DNA of 64,000 nt from G963677445 sp963678275 (GCA_963678275.1 OY782765.1:186001-250000), one strand, 5' to 3'; counted from the stretch's first letter, positions 54,755 to 64,000 are shown. Made by a program: numbers and translations. The notes: generated by a model from the letters alone, not told the origin.

Positions 54755-57700
54755 TTGGAAAGAAGAATTCAAATAGTTGAAGATGAAAGAATAACCGCGG
54801 AAGATATAAAATACAGCCTGGAAAAAAACGGATATTCAGTAACTTCAATTTCCGCCACAGGTGAGCAGGCAGTAAAAAATGCGAGATCGGAATCTCCGGA
54901 TTTAATACTAATGGATATAATGCTCAGGGGAGAGATGTCGGGTATCCAGGCCGCGGAATCAATAATGCCATTGGGCATTCCGGTAATATATCTGACAGCT
55001 TATTCAGATAATGAAATTTTGAAAAAAGCTGAAAATACATCTCCCTGGGGATATCTTATAAAACCTTTTGAGGAAAAAGAGCTTGTTTCAAATATTGAAA
55101 TCGCGTTGTTAAAGCATGAATCAGAGAAAAAAATTAGTTATATAAATTCGCTGCTGAATTCATTGCGAAGAATAAACCAATTGATTACGAAAGAGAAAGA
55201 TGGGAAAGAGCTTACTGATAAGATATGTGAAAATCTGACAATAAATTCTGACTATATCGCGGTATGGAGCGCTGTATTTGATGATAAATCGGGTGATATA
55301 TTTTTTTCGGAAGCCGGATGCAGGGATAATCTGCCCGAAATATATGCTAAGATAAAAGATAAAAACATTCCCGAATTTGTGAGAAACTTCCTCGCTTCAG
55401 ACAAGACTATATTAACTCCGATTCCTGAAAACAACAAATCAGCGCCTGCGGATGAACAATCACTTCCTTACCTGTATCTGAAATTATTATATGAAGGAAG
55501 ATTGTATGGATTTATCGCAATCTATTTTAATCCCTCTCACCGGCTTCAGGAGGAAGAAATAAACCTTCTTGAAGAAATTTCGGGCGATATCGCTTTCGCG
55601 CTTAATAAAATTTCTCTCTCGATTGAAAAGGAAGAGATAGATCAGCAGCTTAACAGACAAAACGTTTTCTTAAAGAGTATTCTTGATTCTCTCGCCTTTC
55701 CGCTTCAGGTAATTAATCCTTTTAATTATGAAATAATAATCTCTAATAAGGCTGTAAAAAAAATACCTGGCGCCGGAGTCAGCAAATGCTATCATTACAT
55801 GTACGGATTTGATAAACCCTGCCATAATTTTAATTTACCATGTCCGCTGGAGAAGATAAGAGAATCCGGAAAAGCAGAATATTTTGAGCATCTTTACAAA
55901 ACACAAAGTGGAGGTGAATTTTATTATGAGGTCCAGGCGTTCCCGGTTTACGGCAATAAAAATGAGGTGATGTATATAATAGAGTATTTTAAGGATATCA
56001 CTGATAAAAGGGCATTCCAGGAAAGAATTAAATATCAGGCCGGATTGCTTAATAATGTTAATGACGCGATTATAGCCACCGATGAAAATTATATAATCAC
56101 CTCCTGGAACAGAGCCGCTGAACATCTCTACGGATATTCGGAAATGGAGGCGACAGGCAAACCGCTCGGTGAAATTTTTGGTGAAAATATCTTCATGGAA
56201 GAAAGTATTAAAATACTCAGGGAAAAAGGAATCTGGAAAGGTGACCTGGTTCAGTTCAACCGGGATGGTAAAAAGTTATTTATTCGAATTTCAGTTTCGG
56301 CCATTAAAAATAATTCCGGTGAGATAACAGGAACAATAGCAATTTGCAGTGATGTTTCGGGCGAGAAATTATCTGAGATCAGGTTCAATAATCTGATTGA
56401 CAAGTCAAATGATGCTATCTACATTCTTTACGACGGATCATTCGATCTGGTGAATAAAAAATTTGAATCACTTTTTGGTTATAAAGCCGAAGAATTGAGA
56501 ACTCCGGGCTTCAGTTTTATGAATCTCGTCCATCCTGAAAGCAGAAAAATTATTGAGGAAAGGGCCGGAAGGATAAATAATGGAGAGACATTACCCGATA
56601 TATATGAATTTACCGCGATTTCAAAAAACGGCAAGGCTATTGATTGTGAAGTCAGTATTTCATATGTTGAATACAAAGGAGCGCGGGCATCCCAGGGTAT
56701 AATAAGAGATATTACAGAAAGAAATCTTATCCAGAAAGAACTAAGACTGAATGAGGAAAGATATAGAAGTATATTTGAAACAGCCGCTAATCTTATAACT
56801 TCTGTTAACCGGAATGGTATTGTTCACGATTGCAACTGCCGAATCAAAAATATACTGCATTATGAAAGGGAAGAAGTAATCGGGCAGGCAATATCGAAAC
56901 TGATATACCCGGAACTTATCACTACGGTTGAAAAGTTTTTAGATGAAACTCTGTCAGGGGGTCATTCCGGCAGCATTGAATCGAGGATGGTAAGAAAAGA
57001 TGGAAAGATAATTGATGTAATCATTAATGCCTCAGCCATAAGTGAGGGCAATGGTCACTTTACTAAAATAATCTGCATAATTGATGATGTTACAGAAAGG
57101 AATGAGGCTGTAGCCGCTTTAAGAGAAAGTGAGGAAAGGTTCCGCAGCCTCTATGAAAACGCGCCCATTGGTATTTACAGAATGACCAGCGAAGGAGATA
57201 TCCTGATGGCAAATCCGGCATTCCTTGAAATGCTGGGTTACGCTTCACTTGAGCAAATAACCCGGATGGATAAAAATGAAAGAGGATTTGCCGAACCTGT
57301 TAAAAGAGCGGAGTTTAAGCGGATTATTGAGGATGAAGGAATTATCTATGGTTATGAAGATACCTGGCTTACCCGGTCCGGGGAGCAGGTTCTGATTGAA
57401 GAGAGCGGAAGAGTAATATTTGATACAGCCGGCAGTATAATATATTATGAAGGAGTTGTTGAGGATATTACATTACGGAAAGCCGCCGAAAAAGCGCTTA
57501 TTGTAGCGAAAGAATCGGCTGAGCAGTCGGATAGATTAAAAAGTGAATTTCTTGCCCAGATGTCGCATGAAATAAGAACTCCATTAAACGCCATGTTATC
57601 ATTCACCGGCTTGTTGAAAGCAGAAATGGATTTAACAGAAAACAAAGATCAGCAGGATATGTTTCTGGCAATTGATGACGCGGGGAAAAGAATTATTCGT

Positions 57701-58216
57701 ACTATTGATCTTATACTTAATATGTCTGAGGTGCAGACAGGCAATTATGATTTTAGCCCGGCCAGGTATGAAATTTATACAGATATAATAAATGTTTTAT
57801 ATCCTGAATTCAGAAATATTTCGGAATCGAAAGGCATTGAGTTTAATATTACAAGGGATATAAAAAATGCCTATGTTTATATTGATGAATACAGTATGAT
57901 TCAGGTGTTCAGACATCTGATCGACAATGCTTTCAAATTTACAAATGAAGGAATTGTTGAGGTAAGAATTTACAGGGATGAAAAAAACAGGGTCGCGGTT
58001 GAAGTAAAAGATACGGGTATTGGTATTTCGGATGATTTTCTTAAAAATATCTTTAAACCTTTTACCCAGGAAGAACAGGGCTATTCAAGAAAATATGAAG
58101 GAAATGGTCTTGGTCTGTCACTGGTAAAAAAATACTGTGAAATAAATAATACCGAGTTAAATGTGAAGAGTAAAAAGTTCGCTGGTTCCATATTTACAGT
58201 AATATTCAATATTTAA
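54755..58216 (+). CDS. Hybrid sensor kinase: receiver - GAF - five PAS - HisKA - HATPase
   Basis: The 1153-residue protein begins with a receiver (VEDE, phosphorylated Asp54 in LILMDIML, Lys in LIKPFEEKE). A GAF-like domain (about 130-300) follows, then five PAS domains. The first PAS carries Cys345, Cys356 and Cys363-Pro in the CYxxxxGxxxPC...CPL layout seen in many sensor proteins. The kinase part has His938 in SHEIRTPLNAML and a HATPase with DTGIGI and GNGLGLSLVKK. The start is TTG directly after the previous stop. It has no membrane helix and probably senses a cytoplasmic signal. Confidence 0.87.
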   Translation: MERRIQIVEDERITAEDIKYSLEKNGYSVTSISATGEQAVKNARSESPDLILMDIMLRGEMSGIQAAESIMPLGIPVIYLTAYSDNEILKKAENTSPWGYLIKPFEEKELVSNIEIALLKHESEKKISYINSLLNSLRRINQLITKEKDGKELTDKICENLTINSDYIAVWSAVFDDKSGDIFFSEAGCRDNLPEIYAKIKDKNIPEFVRNFLASDKTILTPIPENNKSAPADEQSLPYLYLKLLYEGRLYGFIAIYFNPSHRLQEEEINLLEEISGDIAFALNKISLSIEKEEIDQQLNRQNVFLKSILDSLAFPLQVINPFNYEIIISNKAVKKIPGAGVSKCYHYMYGFDKPCHNFNLPCPLEKIRESGKAEYFEHLYKTQSGGEFYYEVQAFPVYGNKNEVMYIIEYFKDITDKRAFQERIKYQAGLLNNVNDAIIATDENYIITSWNRAAEHLYGYSEMEATGKPLGEIFGENIFMEESIKILREKGIWKGDLVQFNRDGKKLFIRISVSAIKNNSGEITGTIAICSDVSGEKLSEIRFNNLIDKSNDAIYILYDGSFDLVNKKFESLFGYKAEELRTPGFSFMNLVHPESRKIIEERAGRINNGETLPDIYEFTAISKNGKAIDCEVSISYVEYKGARASQGIIRDITERNLIQKELRLNEERYRSIFETAANLITSVNRNGIVHDCNCRIKNILHYEREEVIGQAISKLIYPELITTVEKFLDETLSGGHSGSIESRMVRKDGKIIDVIINASAISEGNGHFTKIICIIDDVTERNEAVAALRESEERFRSLYENAPIGIYRMTSEGDILMANPAFLEMLGYASLEQITRMDKNERGFAEPVKRAEFKRIIEDEGIIYGYEDTWLTRSGEQVLIEESGRVIFDTAGSIIYYEGVVEDITLRKAAEKALIVAKESAEQSDRLKSEFLAQMSHEIRTPLNAMLSFTGLLKAEMDLTENKDQQDMFLAIDDAGKRIIRTIDLILNMSEVQTGNYDFSPARYEIYTDIINVLYPEFRNISESKGIEFNITRDIKNAYVYIDEYSMIQVFRHLIDNAFKFTNEGIVEVRIYRDEKNRVAVEVKDTGIGISDDFLKNIFKPFTQEEQGYSRKYEGNGLGLSLVKKYCEINNTELNVKSKKFAGSIFTVIFNI

Positions 58217-58436
58217 TAATATGTAAGGACTATTTTTGTCTGTGAATTAAGGACCTTATGCCTAAATATTTTGATATTTAATTCGAATATATTATATATT
58301 AAGTCATGCGGAGTTCTTTTATTATAAAACTCCGCAATTTGTGGAATAAATTCTTCGGCAGCCAACAGAAAAAGATATGTTATTTATTTGCTTATATTAT
58401 TATAAAGCCAGTTTTAACGATTCAGAATGAGGAAAT
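58217..58436. other. Intergenic region with a strong hairpin
   Basis: The 220 bases between the two large kinase genes hold a perfect 9-bp stem (see next entry) and are otherwise AT-rich. No gene is seen. The gap suggests that the kinase at 58437 has its own promoter. Confidence 0.5.
58307..58336 (+). terminator. Hairpin between kinase genes, possible terminator
   Basis: TGCGGAGTT (58307-58315) pairs perfectly with AACTCCGCA (58328-58336) around a 12-base AT loop. The T run expected of a Rho-independent terminator is missing (ATTTGTGG follows), so it may be a processing or Rho-linked structure. Confidence 0.4.
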
Positions 58437-61400
58437 ATGCCGGGTGAAGTGATATTTACAGGGAATAGCGGATTAGACAAGCTTAATCTATACGCTCCCG
58501 TAATAAAAAAGATTGCTGAAAAATTCAGGATTTCAGAACTTCAGCCTCTGGCAAAGAACATTGCCGAAGAAGGAGCCGGACAGGATAGTATTTTGCTGTT
58601 TTATTACTCGGAGACAGCCGCCTTAAGCAGCAATGACGCGGAATCGATAAATAAACTCGCGAAAATATATCCTCTGCTGGCAATTGTGCGGAATACCAGT
58701 CAATTTTATAACCTCAGGAAATATGCGCCTGACTTTTCCCATTATTTGAGAAGAGATGAGTTGACTCCGGAATTGCTTGAATTTGCCATTTCTGACGCAA
58801 AAGGGGATTATTCACGAAACCGCTTCAGGGATGAACCAGCGACAGTTGATATACATAGCCGGATAATGTCGAAATATATCACCCATTCGGAAAACAAATT
58901 TTTTCCCGGTATTTTAGAGATTGTAACTGAGGAGTTAAAAAGTAAGTATGGTCTTTTCGGTTATGTGGAAGGAGAGAAACTGGTCTGTCCTTCACTGACG
59001 CCCGGTGTCTGGTCGAAGTGTTCACTTCCTGACAAGGATCTGGTTTTCAGTGTAAATGACTGGGGAGGCATATGGGGAAGAGCTTTGCTTTCGGGTGAAT
59101 CATATTATAAAAACGGGAATATTAATGTCCCCGATGGCCACATAGGACTTAATAATGCTCTTACTGTCCCAATTCAATATAATAGTCAGATAATAGGGCT
59201 GATCGTTGTTGCCGATAAAACTGGAGGATATGATGATGAGGATAAAAGGCTGCTGGAATGGATTGCGAAATTAATTGCCCCGGTTTTATACCTGAAAATC
59301 GAGCGGGATAAAGAAACATCTAACCGGAAACGTACAGAAAAGTCTTTAAATGAAAGTGAAAAAAGATTTAAACTCCTTTCGGAAGCGACATTTGAGGGCA
59401 TCTTAATTTACCGTGATGGCAAAGTTTGTAATATCAATAAATCTTTGCAGGATATGTTCTTACTGCAAAGAAATGAAGCGTTAGAGAGGAATCTGCTAAA
59501 AGAAATTATCCGGGGGGATATCTGGCGGCTTTTTGAAGAGAAAGAATTGAAAGAAATTCAACCCGCGGAATATACCGGAATAAAAAAAGACGGGACAAGT
59601 TTCCCCGTAGAATTAGAAGCCAAGCCATTTATTCATGAGGATAAGAGATATTATATTGTAGCGGTCAGGGATATTGGTGAAAGAAAAAATACCCAGATAG
59701 AATTAAGAAAATCGGAGAAAAAGCTCAGGCTATTAACTGAAAATTCACATGATATTTTATCGATACTTTCAACCAAAGGGAAGATACTTTTTGAAAGCGG
59801 AGCTACCGAAAGAATTCTTGGTTACAAAGCCGGCAACAGAGTCGGGATGTCGGTTTTTACATTTCTTCATCCTGATGATATAAATCAGATTAAAAATGTT
59901 TTTGGTTCAATTCTTGACGAAAAGGCCGGAGTAAGAGTTACGGAATGCAGGTATCGGCATGAGAATGGAACTTATAAATTTCTCGAAATAATTGGCAGAA
60001 ATAACGTTTCGGAAGAGTCGATCAGGGGTATAACAATCAATGCCTGGGATGTGACTGAAAGAAAAATGGCCGAGGAATCGGTAAGGGAAACCGCCCGGCA
60101 GTTCCGTTCAATATGGGAGATGAGCAACGATGGAATGAGGCTTACAAATAAGGATGGAATTGTATTATTGGTTAATGACGCATTTCTTGAGATGTTCAGC
60201 CTGCGCCGGAACGAAATTGAAGGACGGTATTTCCTGGAAATTTATAATGAGTCTGATATTGATGGTTCCATTGAACACTATCGCAGCAGGTTTAAATCAA
60301 GGAAAATCGGCAAGTATATTGAATCAGAGGTTCGTTTAAAAGATAATTCGGTCAGGACCCTCGCAATTTCAAGTTCTTTTATCAAATTCAGAGGTGATGA
60401 AGAGGTCCTTCTATCGATTTTCAGAGATATCTCGGATGAGAAAAAAAGTGAGAAACTGAAGAATATTATTTTCGGGATTAACAACGCGGTATTTGAATCT
60501 TCTGATTTGAATTCACTGTTTAATAAAATCCACCAGATATTTGAAGGACTTGTTTATACAAGAAACTTTTTTATCGCTATCTACAATAAAGAAGATGATA
60601 CTATATCCATTCCCTATAACCTGAGCGGAGATGAGTTTCCGGGAAGAATTTCAGTAAAGAAAACTTTTACCGGTTATGTTATTAAAACCAATTCCACGCT
60701 AATGGTTGATGACAGGGAATCAGCGGCAATGGTAGACCAGGGACTTGTTGAGATGGTGGGCAAACCCTCAAAAATATGGCTGGGTGTGCCAATCAGGGTC
60801 AGGGAGGAAGTCATTGGTGTTATTGTAGTGCAGGATTATGAAGATGTAAACGCGATTACCACTACCGATCGTGAACTACTTGAATATACTTCCGATCAGA
60901 TCGGCCTTGCAATAGACCGCCTGATCTCGAGAGAAGAATTAAAAGAGTCGGAAGTAAATCTGAAAGCCGCGAATAAAGCCAAAGATAAGTTTTTCTCTAT
61001 TATTTCTCATGATCTAAGGAATCCCTTTAATACGCTGATAGGATTCACAGAAATTTTACTGGAAGATTATGATGACCTGCAGGATACGGAGAAGAAGTTT
61101 TTTATTGAAGAAATGAGAAGCACCGCGAAAAATTCATTCGACCTGCTCGATAATTTATTGCAATGGTCAAGAAGTCAGAGAGGCATGATAAAAATTGAGC
61201 CGGAAAAACTTGATATGAAGGTAATTACTGATAATGCTCTTAATCTGATGGCGGGTAACGCTCTTAATAAAAACATTAATCTTCTTTCACGAGTGGGAAA
61301 TGTGGATGTTTTCGCCGATCAGGATACTATCTTTACCGTGCTCAGAAACCTTGTATCCAACGCGCTTAAATTTACGGAAGAATATGGTTCTGTTGAAATA

Positions 61401-61658
61401 ACCGGGCAGCAATCAGGAGAATTTTACCTTGTTTCCGTAAAAGATTCCGGTATTGGTATGAGTAAAGATATTGTTGATAAATTATTTAAAATTGATGAAT
61501 CCGTTTCAAGAGAGGGAACAAAAGAGGAGAAGGGCACAGGGCTTGGATTGATATTATGCCGGGAATTTGTATCCAAAAACGGAGGTGAAATAGAGGTGGA
61601 GAGTGAAGAGGGGAAAGGTAGTATTTTCCGTTTCACAGTGCCATTATATAATAATTAA
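58437..61658 (+). CDS. GAF-PAS-GAF sensor histidine kinase with degenerate receiver-like N-terminus
   Basis: Of the 1073 residues, the first 130 show receiver-like strands (SILLFYYS, YPLLAIVR, FSHYLRRDELTPELLEFAI) but no phosphorylatable Asp pocket. A GAF domain (about 150-290), three PAS domains (about 300-675) and a second GAF domain (about 685-830) follow. HisKA has His858 in SIISHDLRNPFNTL, and the HATPase has DSGIGM and GTGLGLILC. There is no membrane helix. It is the last gene of the + strand kinase series and converges on the LytTR regulator with a two-base gap. Confidence 0.85.
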   Translation: MPGEVIFTGNSGLDKLNLYAPVIKKIAEKFRISELQPLAKNIAEEGAGQDSILLFYYSETAALSSNDAESINKLAKIYPLLAIVRNTSQFYNLRKYAPDFSHYLRRDELTPELLEFAISDAKGDYSRNRFRDEPATVDIHSRIMSKYITHSENKFFPGILEIVTEELKSKYGLFGYVEGEKLVCPSLTPGVWSKCSLPDKDLVFSVNDWGGIWGRALLSGESYYKNGNINVPDGHIGLNNALTVPIQYNSQIIGLIVVADKTGGYDDEDKRLLEWIAKLIAPVLYLKIERDKETSNRKRTEKSLNESEKRFKLLSEATFEGILIYRDGKVCNINKSLQDMFLLQRNEALERNLLKEIIRGDIWRLFEEKELKEIQPAEYTGIKKDGTSFPVELEAKPFIHEDKRYYIVAVRDIGERKNTQIELRKSEKKLRLLTENSHDILSILSTKGKILFESGATERILGYKAGNRVGMSVFTFLHPDDINQIKNVFGSILDEKAGVRVTECRYRHENGTYKFLEIIGRNNVSEESIRGITINAWDVTERKMAEESVRETARQFRSIWEMSNDGMRLTNKDGIVLLVNDAFLEMFSLRRNEIEGRYFLEIYNESDIDGSIEHYRSRFKSRKIGKYIESEVRLKDNSVRTLAISSSFIKFRGDEEVLLSIFRDISDEKKSEKLKNIIFGINNAVFESSDLNSLFNKIHQIFEGLVYTRNFFIAIYNKEDDTISIPYNLSGDEFPGRISVKKTFTGYVIKTNSTLMVDDRESAAMVDQGLVEMVGKPSKIWLGVPIRVREEVIGVIVVQDYEDVNAITTTDRELLEYTSDQIGLAIDRLISREELKESEVNLKAANKAKDKFFSIISHDLRNPFNTLIGFTEILLEDYDDLQDTEKKFFIEEMRSTAKNSFDLLDNLLQWSRSQRGMIKIEPEKLDMKVITDNALNLMAGNALNKNINLLSRVGNVDVFADQDTIFTVLRNLVSNALKFTEEYGSVEITGQQSGEFYLVSVKDSGIGMSKDIVDKLFKIDESVSREGTKEEKGTGLGLILCREFVSKNGGEIEVESEEGKGSIFRFTVPLYNN

Positions 61659-61660
61659 TT

Positions 61661-62383
61661 TTATCCCATCGTTTTTTTTAGTTTTGCCGCATGTCTTCTG
61701 CTCATTGCCAACGGTTTTGAATAACTCTCAAGATATATTCTATACGAATTATTAAACCACTCTTCAACTTTTACGATGTATCTTGTATTAGCGATTGTTG
61801 AACGATGTATCCGGCAAAAAGCTTTTTCCGGGAGTCTTTCTTCCCATTCTTTCATTGACTTAAGAGTAAGACCTTTGGTGCCGTCGGTTTTGTGAATTTC
61901 GGAGTAATCGCCGGCGGAGGAGATAAATAATATTTCATTCAGCTTAAGAAAATTCATCTTGTTATTCAAATTAATGAAGAGCTGATCGGTATATTCCAGC
62001 TTTTCAACAGAAGGATTATCATTTAGCTGTTTATCTTCCACGCGTGAAAGAGCTGAACTAAGTCTTTCAGGATGGACCGGCTTTAATAAATAATCGAGAG
62101 CATTGATTTCAAATGCCCTGATAGCGTATTCGTCATAGGCGGTTACAAATATTACTTTTATATTCTTATCTATCCTTTTTACAAGTTCAAAACCTGAATC
62201 ACCCGGCATCTGGATATCGAGAAAAAGAAGGTCGATATCATTGTTGTTAATCAATTGCTCAGCCTCATCAACATTTTCAGCCTCGCCTGCAACTACAACA
62301 TTTTCGTGCGCCTTAAGCAGATCACTCAAATCTTTCCTGGCAAGTCTTTCATCATCGATAATCAGCGCCCTGAGTTTTTTCAT
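61661..62383 (-). CDS. LytTR-type response regulator
   Basis: The 240-residue regulator has a receiver (DDER, phosphorylated Asp56 in LLFLDIQMPGDSG, Lys in YLLKPVHPE). A LytTR DNA-binding domain follows at about residues 138-240 (EILFISSAGDYSEIH, FCRIHRSTIAN). Such proteins bind paired imperfect direct repeats near promoters. The ATGA overlap with the LytS-like kinase upstream identifies its partner. The divergent gene at 63630 is a possible target. Confidence 0.92.
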   Translation of the reverse strand: MKKLRALIIDDERLARKDLSDLLKAHENVVVAGEAENVDEAEQLINNNDIDLLFLDIQMPGDSGFELVKRIDKNIKVIFVTAYDEYAIRAFEINALDYLLKPVHPERLSSALSRVEDKQLNDNPSVEKLEYTDQLFINLNNKMNFLKLNEILFISSAGDYSEIHKTDGTKGLTLKSMKEWEERLPEKAFCRIHRSTIANTRYIVKVEEWFNNSYRIYLESYSKPLAMSRRHAAKLKKTMG

Positions 62384-63441
62384 TCTATTTCTCCATTAAT
62401 ATAAATATGAATGCAGACCATCCCGTCAGATTTTTCTATTTTCATACTGCTTCTTCCGGGGTAGGCGTTTTCCAGACGATTCTTTACATTATTTAATCCG
62501 GCGCCTGTGCCATGATTTTCATCGGGTTCGATCCATCTGCCGGAATTACATATTTTCAGGTGTAAGTTATTGTTTTGTATGTCGGCCCCGATAATTATTT
62601 TCAGGGGCATGCCGCTTGTTTTCATGCCATACTTAACAGCGTTTTCAATCAGGGGATGAATAAGAAAACTTAAGACCGGAAATTCTTCGGCCAAAGGATC
62701 GATATCAAATGATATCTCAAGTTTTTCCTCAAATCTTGTTTTTTCCACCGAAAAATAATGACGGCACGCCTGAATTTCATTTTTCAGCGGTATATTTGAA
62801 AATTCTCTTGTAGCGAGCGAATATCTTAAAAATTCCGAAAGTTCTCCGATCATCCATTTTGCTTTGTTTTTATCCTCTTCAATCAGCGCCCTGAGTGAGT
62901 TGAGAGAATTAAAGAGAAAATGGGGGTTAAGTTGATATCTCAGCATTTTAAGCTGCGCTTTTTGAGCCAGAAGATTGGCCTTTTCTGTTCTTTCCTTTTG
63001 AAGGCTCCATTCCTTCCAGAACTTAATTAGAAAATAAAGGGCGCTCCATGTATAAAGGAACAGTCCTCTCCATATTACATTATAAGCGTAACTGTGAATT
63101 GTTCGCCGGCCGGCAATTTCATCGAATGTCCCAATGCTCATTGTCATTAAAATATCGAGCCAGTCCCATGCTAAACCTGCCGCTGCCGATATCAATAGAA
63201 TTTGAAGACCAAGTTTTAGTAATGATTTCCTTTTGTACTCAATATGGTGAAAGATATATCGAAGAAATGAGGAGATAATAAAACCAGCCAGATATGTCAA
63301 ACCTATTCCGGCAATAAATTTGATGTTTTGCAGACTGTTGGTATAAACGAAAAGCATCAGCACAGTGAGATAAGTCAGCCAGCCCGCGATATTAATAAAC
63401 CAGAATGAGGATAATATGTTCTTGATTTTGGAAAAATCCAT
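62380..63441 (-). CDS. LytS/YehU-like sensor histidine kinase (His_kinase family)
   Basis: The 353-residue kinase has four membrane helices in its first 140 residues and then a coiled coil. The His_kinase motif (PF06580) is LRYQLNPHFLFNSLNSLRAL with the phosphorylated His174. The ATPase part has HPLIENAVKYGM and GTGAGLNNVKNRL. This is the usual Bacteroidota form without a large sensory domain. It is translated with the LytTR regulator through a four-base overlap. Its ligand may be a membrane or envelope state. Confidence 0.92.
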   Translation of the reverse strand: MDFSKIKNILSSFWFINIAGWLTYLTVLMLFVYTNSLQNIKFIAGIGLTYLAGFIISSFLRYIFHHIEYKRKSLLKLGLQILLISAAAGLAWDWLDILMTMSIGTFDEIAGRRTIHSYAYNVIWRGLFLYTWSALYFLIKFWKEWSLQKERTEKANLLAQKAQLKMLRYQLNPHFLFNSLNSLRALIEEDKNKAKWMIGELSEFLRYSLATREFSNIPLKNEIQACRHYFSVEKTRFEEKLEISFDIDPLAEEFPVLSFLIHPLIENAVKYGMKTSGMPLKIIIGADIQNNNLHLKICNSGRWIEPDENHGTGAGLNNVKNRLENAYPGRSSMKIEKSDGMVCIHIYINGEIE

Positions 63442-63629
63442 TTTTTACCATTATTGTTTTTAGCAAATATAAAAAAGATAGAGAAAAATTTTTCTCCAAA
63501 TTGGTCAAATGGTGTAATAATTCGTTTAACGGCCTGCCGTTTATCGAGATATCTTTCCATTTGTGGATATATTCTGTCAGGAAGTGATATTTCACCATAA
63601 ATTTGCCCAAAAACAAATTCGGAGAAAAT
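63442..63629. promoter_or_regulatory. Divergent control region with several palindromes
   Basis: It lies between the LytS-like gene and the secreted protein gene. It contains a perfect 16-base palindrome GAGAAAAATTTTTCTC (63481-63496), a hairpin AACGGC-CT-GCCGTT (63528-63541) and GTGA-TATT-TCAC (63584-63595). These could be operators, but no binding protein can be named. GGAG at 63621 is the ribosome site of the + strand gene. Confidence 0.4.
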
Positions 63630-64000
63630 ATGAAGCAAGATTATAAAACCAGTCAGATCTTTTTAACCAACGTTTTAATGTTATTATTTATTCTCTCATT
63701 CACAATAAAAGGTCAGAATTATCTTTCAGGAGCAGAAAGTGTCGCTTATGACGCGGAACATGACCGTTATCTTGTATCAAGTTATTATAACGGAAAAATT
63801 GTATCGGTGGATACATCAGGCGAACAGACACCGTTTATCGAAGGTCTGGGAAGATGTCTCGGCAATGTTCTTCATAATGAGGTCCTCTATGTATCCTGTG
63901 GCTCAAAGGTAAGAGGAATAAGCACAGACAGCGCTAAAATTGTATTTGATATTTCAATTCCCAATACGACTAACCTGGATGGAATGACGGTGGATAGTTC
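63630..64000 (+). CDS. Secreted beta-propeller-like protein, N-terminal part
   Basis: The frame is open from ATG 63630 to the right edge (about 123 residues seen), with GGAG five bases upstream. A signal peptide ends near residue 29 (LMLLFILSFTIKG then QNY). The following strands (GAESVAYDAEHDRYLVSSYYNGKIV, residues about 33-57, abbreviated; then CLGNVLHNEVLYVSCGSKV) resemble SMP-30/NHL-type propellers. It has no stop within the window. It faces the LytS/LytTR pair across a short control region and may be regulated by it. Confidence 0.6.
   Translation, partial: MKQDYKTSQIFLTNVLMLLFILSFTIKGQNYLSGAESVAYDAEHDRYLVSSYYNGKIVSVDTSGEQTPFIEGLGRCLGNVLHNEVLYVSCGSKVRGISTDSAKIVFDISIPNTTNLDGMTVDS

Overview
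The window looks like a chromosomal segment of a bacterium from the Bacteroidota/Chlorobi side of the FCB group, most likely Ignavibacteria-like. The grounds are a GWxTD-domain secreted protein, a peptidase-propeller-barrel outer membrane protein, a Wzi-like capsule protein, LytS/LytTR-type regulators, large multi-PAS kinases, moderately AT-rich DNA and frequent TTG starts behind Shine-Dalgarno sequences. No rRNA, tRNA, CRISPR array or intact transposase gene was seen. The taxonomic call is inference from gene content.

Positions 1-18250 are an extracellular polysaccharide locus on the + strand. It holds a truncated lipid-flippase-like protein, two formyltransferase-fold enzymes, a DegT-like PLP enzyme, an ATP-grasp ligase, a GT39/ArnT-like membrane protein, two GT4 glycosyltransferases, two SDR nucleotide-sugar enzymes, a sugar-1-phosphate nucleotidyltransferase, a NodB-like deacetylase, a DUF354 protein, WecB, a Wzy/O-antigen-ligase-like protein, a phosphoglycosyl transferase and a Wzi-like barrel. 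ManC at 33526 could supply GDP-mannose. Next come an HD phosphohydrolase behind a CRP-like palindrome and a converging GPH/SLC45-type sugar transporter.

Positions 20781-22151 are a 1.4 kb gene-free island. It contains two REP-like hairpin arrays with conserved loops and variable stems, and four related copies of an insertion-sequence-like end. From 22152 to 43355 lie housekeeping genes in tight operons: type 2 IDI, polyprenyl synthase, HPr and enzyme I; an outer-membrane module (metallopeptidase-propeller-barrel, BamB-like lipoprotein, PEGA protein); alanine racemase, ManC and an unusual RpiB homologue; PyrK-PyrD-FolC; Rho; and GWxTD protein, PdxA, methyltransferase and FtsE. tadA (- strand) ends inside another REP-like array, which appears to encode its C-terminus.

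Positions 44633-63441 form a signalling island: a YfiR-like periplasmic protein, a CHASE8/HAMP-like membrane sensor with no output domain, five large PAS/GAF histidine kinases (two with receivers, two with apparently degenerate ones), a single-domain response regulator and a LytS/LytTR pair. Gene order and overlaps suggest a phosphorelay, but the partners are inferred. The window ends inside a secreted protein that may be a beta-propeller.
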